From NCBI GenBank assembly GCA_033398695.1, contig CM065803.1, positions 42,647,501 through 42,711,500 on the forward strand: a DNA stretch of 64,000 bases, in the 5' to 3' direction. Below the pieces are notes generated by a model. The model had not been told where the DNA came from. It ran no database searches and was given only the letters and a program-made list of their open reading frames with translations. The number at the start of each line of letters is the position of its first letter. The first letter of the stretch is position 1. The translations under genes were made by a program, and so were the position numbers. Shown one piece after another: positions 58,008-64,000 of this stretch. The stretch comes from Orobanche coerulescens (Eukaryota > Streptophyta > Magnoliopsida > Lamiales > Orobanchaceae).

Positions 58008-58905
58008 TTATGAAGATCTTGAGATGAACCGGCTGAGGGCGGCTATTCGACCGGCCAGCTTATGTATGTCCTTGATGTAAGTTGGAGAATGGATCCTCCA
58101 GATTGATTCAATTTGAGCCAGATTGGCTTCGATTCCTCGTCGTGTTACCATGTTTCCAAGGAACTTTCCTGCCGTTACACCAAAAGAGCATTTAGAGGGG
58201 TTTAACTTCATGTTATACTCTCTAACTACCTCGAAATATTGTCTGAGGTGGTTTATATGGTCTTCAGCATGTAGTGATTTGACGAGCATGTCATCAATGT
58301 AGACTTCCACCGTCCTTCCAATGAAGTTGTTGAACACCCTCTTGACCAGGCGTTGGTAAGTCGCCCCTGCATTCAAGTCCGGAGGGCATCGCTTTATAAC
58401 AGAAAATGCCCAGGGCTGGTCATGAAGGTTGTTTTCTATTGATCATCTAGGTGCATCAGGATTTGGTTGTAGCCAGAATAGGCGTATCAAGCTGAGAAGT
58501 TCGTATCCGACGGTCGCGTCTACTAGCATATCAATATGGGGCAATATGAATGAACCTTTGGGCATGCCTTATTTAAGTCGGTGAAGTCTATGTAGACCCG
58601 CCATCTTTCATTCTTCTTCTTTACCACCACTACATTTGCCAGCTATTCTGGGTAATGAACCTCTCGGGAGCGAACTTCCTCCTCTTTTGTCTCCTAGGAG
58701 GTTAATCCGGGTCAACCTGCAACCTATGAACAATAACATCAGGATTAATTCCAATCATGTCTGCATGAGACAGGGCGAAGGAGTCATAATGGTCACTAAG
58801 AAATTGAATAAGATTCTCTCTAAGGTTGAGGTCTAGTTGCGCCCCGATCTGAACTTTGTGGTATGGGAACTGTACTGATAGGAACTTCATCTAATTCTGC
58901 CATGT
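58008..58905 (-). pseudogene. pol: Element J reverse transcriptase
   Basis: 58890-58702 encodes the upstream segment with LRENLIQFLSDHYDSFA and INPDVIVHRLQVDP. 58640-58377 is frame-broken but shows the expected sequence around the first catalytic Asp in short frames. 58376-58008 holds NAGATYQRLVKRVFN and VEVYIDDMLVKS with the YIDD catalytic pair. The order agrees with Gypsy RT. Several indels and stops mark it as old. Confidence 0.85.
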
Positions 58906-58908
58906 CAG

Positions 58909-60017
58909 TGTTAGGGTTGTATAGGAACTTTGTGGTATGGGAACTCTATATTGATAGGAACTCTCACAACTCTCGATTTTCTTTTTATTGAAGTAACTCC
59001 GGTTTGTAGCAAGAATTGAAGTGTTATCTCAATTATGGAATCAAAGACACAGGTCAAGATCCACAATTAAACACTAAGAAGAAAAAATCGAAATCCTTGT
59101 GTTGGACAATAACTCACGGCCGAAGCCTCCCCCTTTTTGTCCTATTTATAGGCTTTGCACGACTCTAGGGATCTTAAGGAGCATTAGGGTTAAGACTCCT
59201 AGTGCAACCCAACTTTCCATATTAAGCCCTTTCCTAATATGGTTGAGTTCACTAATATCAATTCAGTCCACTAAAGAATTAATATTGCACTTCCAACCCA
59301 AATTCCAATTTACGAAATCGGGCTCATTATTTAAATACATTATTTTCGGTGTTTAAGATATCGAATGTCCATTAATTAATTTAAGCTATGACAGCTTTAA
59401 TAAATTAATTTCTTATCCAAGCGTGTACCCCTCGAAGCTTATTATTATATCAGAATTAAATCCACTTATAGGAATATAATAATCATTATCGAGCTCCTCT
59501 AGGGGACATCATCAACCCGCACGAGTCGGGACATGACTTCTAGTTATAGTAATAATTGTCATATAAATAATATTATTGCCCAAGATACGAAGCTTATTGA
59601 GTCAATCACTGTGATTCTCACCCATGGTAAATCAAAGCAATAAATTTTATAAATACACAATTATATATTATATATTTAGAATTAAGAAATAATAATTATC
59701 CAAGATTTATGTTCTTCTTACAGTCAGTACAGAAGACACTATCTCACTTCGATCCAGTTCAACGTATGCAAATACGCCAATGCATGTTAATAGTCAAGAC
59801 CAACTAATCTCAAGCATACATTACAACCTTTTATATAATTTGTCTAATAATTATATAGGTTGTGAACTATTGTATTATTTTATAAGACACCGATAATCTG
59901 ATCTTCCGTGTGACATCAAAACATGCGATAAATTGTAATTAATATTCTCATAGGTAGTTACCGGGAAATAAAGGTAATACAAGCATATAGTATGTTGTGC
60001 AGTATACAACCCTAACA
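58909..60017 (-). repeat. Element K 3' LTR
   Basis: Starts TGTTAGGGTTGTATAC at 60017 on the minus strand. Its other end is the same 15 bases inverted (58909-58923). Next to that end, 58924-58963 is a diverged copy of the flanking sequence 58851-58889. Confidence 0.8.
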
Positions 60018-60030
60018 ATCTCCCACTTAT
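60018..60030 (-). promoter_or_regulatory. Element K polypurine tract
   Basis: ATAAGTGGGAGAT on the minus strand before the LTR. A second copy of the same wording lies about 60 bp further from the LTR (near 60078-60100). Confidence 0.8.
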
Positions 60031-60153
60031 ACTCAAAGCATGATTCTAAGTATACTACTCTATTACATAGTCTCTCATATCTCCCACTTATACTCAAAGC
60101 AATACTACCATACACCATTATCTCATTCCTTCCACATGCCTTTCAAAAATTTT

Positions 60154-60389
60154 TTAGGGTAGGCCTTTCGTGAAAGGATCAGCAAGATTATCTTCCGATG
60201 CAACCCTAGATACAACTACGTCTCCTTCATTTCCGAAATGTCGTATGATGTGGTACTTGCGGTTGATATGTTTACTTGCCTTATGGGCTCGTGGTTCCCT
60301 CAAATTTGCGACTGCACCAATATTATCATAATAAAGTGTAATACCCTTTGGCAAATCAGGAATCACATCTAAATCCTGCAGGAAGTACT
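60154..60389 (-). pseudogene. pol: Element K RNase H, C-terminal part
   Basis: Ends the Copia polyprotein, with a stop at 60154 after NLADPFTKGLP, the usual terminal motif. It also has ITLYYDNIGAVANL and KASKHINRKYHIIRH, the Copia RNase H C-terminus with catalytic Asp and conserved His. The N-terminal part lies across solo LTR L at 62784 and beyond. This part has no stop, so the reading frame was kept until the L insertion or shortly before. Confidence 0.88.
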
Positions 60390-60867
60390 TGAGCTGTAAC
60401 ACCTCAAGATATTCGGAATAATTACAGCGCCGTAAATCCTTTATATAAGAATTTACAAGGCTAATTTAAAGAAAAGTAGAAATAATACAGAAGTACCATT
60501 AACGTTAAGATTTCAAAACCAGTTTGAACAGTTCAAATAAGTCCATTATTACATCCACCTCAAAAACATCATGATAAACACGTACTCGAGTACTGAAAAT
60601 AACCCAGAAAGAAAAGATAACAGTAATTAACATCACTGAGCCCCTTCATCGTCATGTCGGAACTGTGGCTGCTTCCCCGCTCCTCGACTAACTGAACATC
60701 AAAACAAATGTCCACCCCCGAAGGGGTTAGCAAAACGATGCTAGTACAAGTATCATAATACATAAATCGATTATGCAATAACTATGCATCATGAAACATA
60801 CAAAATGGACTTCCGTCACCGGAATCCAACAATGCGAATCCTCACGATTCCATCAACATACAGGGTA

Positions 60868-61030
60868 ATCGAATGATCCAGCACCCTCAGTATAGATCCC
60901 CATGATGATCCCGTCGGACCAACGCATGGTGGAAAACCCATCCAACGATCCAGCGCCCTCAGCATAGATCCCCATGATGACCCCGTCAGACCAACGCATG
61001 GTGTACATCCAATCCAGCGCCCTCAGCATA
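60868..61030. repeat. About 60-bp repeats in solo LTR L
   Basis: Three units with CCAGCGCCCTCAGCATAGAT and GATGATCCCGTCGGACC, related to repeats in element C. Confidence 0.8.
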
Positions 61031-62182
61031 GATCACTTGATCTCTCCTGATCATACATAAATACAAATCGTACATATACATATGCAAAAATCGATATGTC
61101 CATCATCATGAACAATCAAGAATCAATCACGAATATCATAACAATTCAAACGAACTAATCTTACCAATGACATGAATAAACGTATACATGATAAACATTC
61201 CAATATTAACAAGTTTTCAATTCCGATACTTGCCTCAAAGATGGCAAGAACTAATTACTCCAATGATCTCAACACACTCGAAGTCCACCTCCTTCGATCA
61301 ATCGTTCGCAATGCTCGAAGCTACGGTCGGGTTAACACTCTAAGCTAGCCGACTCACGGTTCAACTCACCCGACGAACGCTCGATCGAGCTAGAGTCACT
61401 CAAATCACCGTAATTTCGTACTTCGATTTCTGATTATCGATGTCATTACTAAGTTTGGTTATATAACCTTCAATCCGAGTTCAAGGTTAATTCATCTCTA
61501 TACTTCGTTTTTCTACAAGCTGCCATCTTTGCCAAAGTTTTCCGTTCAAATTAATTGTCACTCATCAACACTCTACGTTCGAATCATCAACAAGAAGATA
61601 AACAAACCCAGTAATCATTACGAGTTGCGAATTACGTTGAAGGTCATCTCATGCTATCCGAAGATTATATCTTAGTGAGCACTCTAAGAATTCATCTCTT
61701 TTCTAAAGATCTCATTCTAGGTAGTGATAATAACAATACACCGACACACAATTGATTCGGAAAAGACAACCTAAACTATACACAACCTCAGAAATCGGAT
61801 TCTTAGTTTCAACTCAATAATGTTTGGTTGTGATCTTCTTACTCAAAGGAGTTCTAATATGATTACTTCAAGTTTATATGGTATGGTGTTCAACCTAATG
61901 AGTTATCCATAACCTTGATAATTCCAGGAGAAAGGTCATAATCCGAATAAGAACACGAATTCTAAGCTCGGGCAGCGACACATACCTTGTATGGAAAGAA
62001 AAGACGAAAACTCTTGATGAACTCAACGTTGGACGCTTGAACACCAATCCTCAAAGCTCCTCGCCTTCAATGATGTGTTAGGAGGCTGATATGAAGGTTG
62101 AAGATGGAGAGGGTAACTCTCAAAGTCGCGAAATTGGAGTGTGGGTTGAAGTGGCTGTCTGAAAATGAAAGAGGGTGCTGTC

Positions 62183-62192
62183 CTATATATAG
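62183..62192 (-). promoter_or_regulatory. Solo LTR L TATA box
   Basis: CTATATATAG, 10 bp downstream (minus strand) of the palindrome array. Confidence 0.6.
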
Positions 62193-62202
62193 AAAATGAT
62201 TA

Positions 62203-62628
62203 TTAGCGCGCGCTACAGCTATATCTTTAGCGTGCGCTAATGGACTAGCAGTCTACTGTCTCGGTCTGGTCTCGGCTTAGCGTACGCTAACATCCTTTAA
62301 GTGGGCTAAGTACGGCAATTAGCGTATGCTACCACACCATATAGCGCGCGCTAAAGACCATACGAAGCTTTACTGACCTCACTGTACTCAACTTTAGCGT
62401 GCGCTATCCTCATACCAGTAGCGTGCGCTAAGCACCGTTGACTCGACTTTTCCAAAAGCCGTCCAGATTCATTCTGACATATCCCGACAAAGATCCGCGG
62501 TCTGATCTCACCTACCACCCTGTCTTAATCAAGTTGACTACGCATAGCGCGCGCTAAGGCTCATACATAGCATGCGCTAGGAAACTGAATTAGCGTACGC
62601 TACGCTCAGACGTTAGCGTGCGCTACAA
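62203..62628. repeat. Palindrome array, solo LTR L
   Basis: Eleven units such as TTAGCGTGCGCTAA, TAGCGCGCGCTA and TTAGCGTACGCTAA, ending 10 bp from CTATATATAG (62183-62192). Confidence 0.88.
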
Positions 62629-62783
62629 GTGCACAAATACAATTATGAACAACATCATTCATGAAATCATACGCTCAACAGTACAAGATCATGAAATACG
62701 AAGGATAATACTCAGATCAAATACAACATATACAATGGCACCAGGTTCAAAATACACATTAAAATCTCGGGTATTACATGAGC

Positions 62784-64000
62784 CATACCGCCTATTTGGC
62801 TGCCTCAGATGCTGCCACATACTCTCCATGGTAGAGTCTGAGATGCATTTCTTCTTCACACTCTTCGAACTAATCGCTCCACTTCCCAGAGTAAACACAT
62901 AACCCGAAGTAATCTTAAACTTTTCTTTGTTTGATGAAAAATATAAGTCAGTATAACCCACTGGACATAGGTCATCTGATGATAAACTAGCATATACTCC
63001 CTAGTACTTCTCAGGTACTTGAGTATGTGCTTGACAGCAATCCAGTGTCCTGGTCCTGGGTTCGACAGATATCTAGCAGCCATGCCTACGGCATGACAGA
63101 TATCTGGTCTAGTGTAAAGCATAACATACATGAGGCCTACCACAGCTGACGCATAAGGTATCAGCTTCATGTCATCTATGTCCTTTTGTGTCTTAGAACA
63201 CATATCCTTAGATAGTTAAATTCCATGTTTGTAAGGTAGAAAACCTTTCTTGGAATTCTCCATGTTAAACCGCTTTAGCATTATATTGATATAGGATGCT
63301 TGAGATAAGCATAACATCTTCTATTCCGATCACGAAAGATCCTGATCCCAAGGATGTACCTTGATTCTCCAAAATTCTTCATATCGAACTGCTAAGACAG
63401 ACATACATGTACATCCGATAACTCCTTCACTTTGTTTTCAATGAGGAGGATATCATCTACGTACAGTACAAGAAACACTGGTACATTTCCATCGCATTCT
63501 TATATACGCAACTCCCACTCGGAAATTGGACGAATCCATATGACTGCACAACCTCATCAAATTGAGTGTTCGAAGATCTAGATGCTTGCTTAAGTCCATA
63601 AATAGATCTCTTAAGCCTGCACACTAAGGGCTCTTCTCCTTCAGCAATGAATCTTTCTGGTTGGTGCATGTAGATTTTATTGTCTATACTTCTATTCAAG
63701 AATGCAGTCTTGACCAAATCTCCAGATCCAAATGCGCAGCTATATCTAAGCATGGCAACCAGAGAAAATGTTTCATCATAATCGACACCCTCTTTCTGAG
63801 TGTAACCTTTCACTACAAGCCTTTATTTGAAGGTTTCAATCTTCCCATCACCTCATTTATTTCACTTGTAGACCCATTTACTTCAAATGGCTTGTACCCC
63901 ATTAGGTAGTTCTACTAGCTCCCACACTTGATCGAAACCCGTAGATCCCATTTCTATCCCCATTGCTACTTGACAGGAGTCAGCATCTTTATCTTGGATT
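62784..64000 (-). pseudogene. pol: Element K reverse transcriptase and RNase H N-terminal part
   Basis: From the window edge the minus strand has FDQVWELVELPNG, then KTAFLNRSIDNKIYMHQPER and CRLKRSIYGLKQASR of Copia RT (63813-63457), and the catalytic YVDD at 63463-63452. 63203-62856 holds RPDICHAVGMAARYLSNPGP and KHILKYLRSTREYM from the RT-RNase H link. 62961-62784 holds SGYVFTLGSGAIS and ADSTME-like wording (here SDSTMES) of RNase H, interrupted by solo LTR L. Frame changes near 62900, 63210-63450 and 63820 mean it is broken even without L. The start lies outside the window. Confidence 0.88.

Larger units (their letters stand above)
56934..58908 (-). mobile_element. Element J: decayed Tat-lineage Ty3/Gypsy pol fragment
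   Basis: Minus-strand order RT, RNase H, a second RNase H, then the spacer before integrase. The second RNase H is typical of the Tat/Ogre/Retand lineage. Integrase and LTRs are not in the window; the fragment is cut on the left by element I and on the right by Copia element K. Confidence 0.85.
60395..62778 (-). mobile_element. Element L: solo LTR of a Gypsy-type family
   Basis: 2384 bp from TGTAACACC to GGTATTACA in plus orientation, so the LTR reads on the minus strand. Target duplication TGAGC (60390-60394 and 62779-62783). No internal region, so it arose by LTR-LTR recombination. It carries a palindrome array, TATA box, donor-like AAG|GTATGT (near 61988), 57-bp repeats, hairpins 60696-60726 and the terminal hairpin 60432-60440/60448-60456 with the AT-type stem. 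Confidence 0.93.
58909..64000 (-). mobile_element. Element K: Ty1/Copia retrotransposon, 3' half
   Basis: On the minus strand RT (from the window edge) is followed by RNase H, a polypurine tract and the 3' LTR (58909-60017), the Copia order with integrase upstream. The 5' half lies outside the window. It is split in RNase H by solo LTR L. GTCAG (58904-58908) may be the 3'-side target copy. Confidence 0.9.

Noticed and set aside
60395..62778. Element L as a complete retrotransposon
   Set aside because: It has LTR ends and a target duplication but no internal region, primer site or coding sequence: a solo LTR.

Overview
The window is a block of plant nuclear DNA made almost entirely of transposable elements inserted into one another. 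Evidence for a plant: Ty3/Gypsy elements primed by initiator tRNA-Met with a chromodomain integrase (Tekay/Del-like), a Tat-lineage Gypsy remnant with an extra RNase H, a Ty1/Copia remnant, a hAT element with a BED-finger transposase, and a CACTA element carrying a piece of what looks like a plant mitochondrial small-protein gene. I see no intact host gene, tRNA or rRNA. Species cannot be told from the sequence; a large-genome flowering plant is likely. Elements are named A to L here.

Layout, oldest host first. J (56934-58908, minus) is a decayed Tat-lineage Gypsy pol. I (56070-56933, plus) is the 3' end of an LTR inserted in J. G (plus, left end outside the window, ending 56069) is a large gag-only LTR element inserted in I. 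Its 5' LTR is broken into 19267-19639, 41584-41617 and 44799-46962, its internal region is 46963-52457, and its 3' LTR is 52458-56069. Three elements interrupt the 5' LTR of G: A (window start to 19266, plus), C (19640-41583, minus) and the hAT element F (41618-44798). The CACTA element H (49052-52056) sits in the internal region of G. B (5980-16729, minus), the only element with a full gag-pol set, sits in the 3' LTR of A. D (22027-30093, plus) sits in the left LTR of C. E (32395-37040, minus), a gag-only TR-GAG type element, sits in the internal region of C. At the right edge, K (58909 to window end, minus) is a Copia element whose RNase H region is split by solo LTR L (60395-62778). Target-site duplications were read directly for B (CCGTG), C (ATTGT/ATTTT), D (CTCCC), E (ACACA), F (GATGTATC), H (TTT) and L (TGAGC). 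For B, C and H an unoccupied homologous site in the window agrees; for D the unoccupied right LTR of C agrees.

A, C, D and G lack pol, while B encodes protease, RT, RNase H, integrase and chromodomain (all frame-broken as read). The gags of B and G are clearly homologous, so a B-like autonomous partner is plausible for the gag-only or coding-free elements (inference).

The strongest unexplained signal is a shared cis-architecture in LTRs whose bulk sequence differs: (1) an array of palindromes, consensus TTAGCGYRCGCTAA, ending 8-10 bp upstream of the TATA box in B, C, G, L and the internal LTR of D, replaced by GTGCCGCGGCAC palindromes in D and A; (2) a candidate splice donor about 150-250 bp after the TATA box; (3) family-specific tandem repeats; (4) a CCCC/GGGG hairpin followed in most families by a second hairpin whose stem changes in a compensatory way (AACATG/CATGTT, AAATAC/GTATTT, AAATTC/GAATTT) just before a YAG|G acceptor-like site; (5) a terminal hairpin, again with compensatory stem changes (GTGGG/CCCAC versus GTAAA/TTTAC), followed by GGCRCTGTAATA and the LTR end GGTGTTACA; (6) a palindrome AAGTTTCG-n-CGAAACTT before the polypurine tract.
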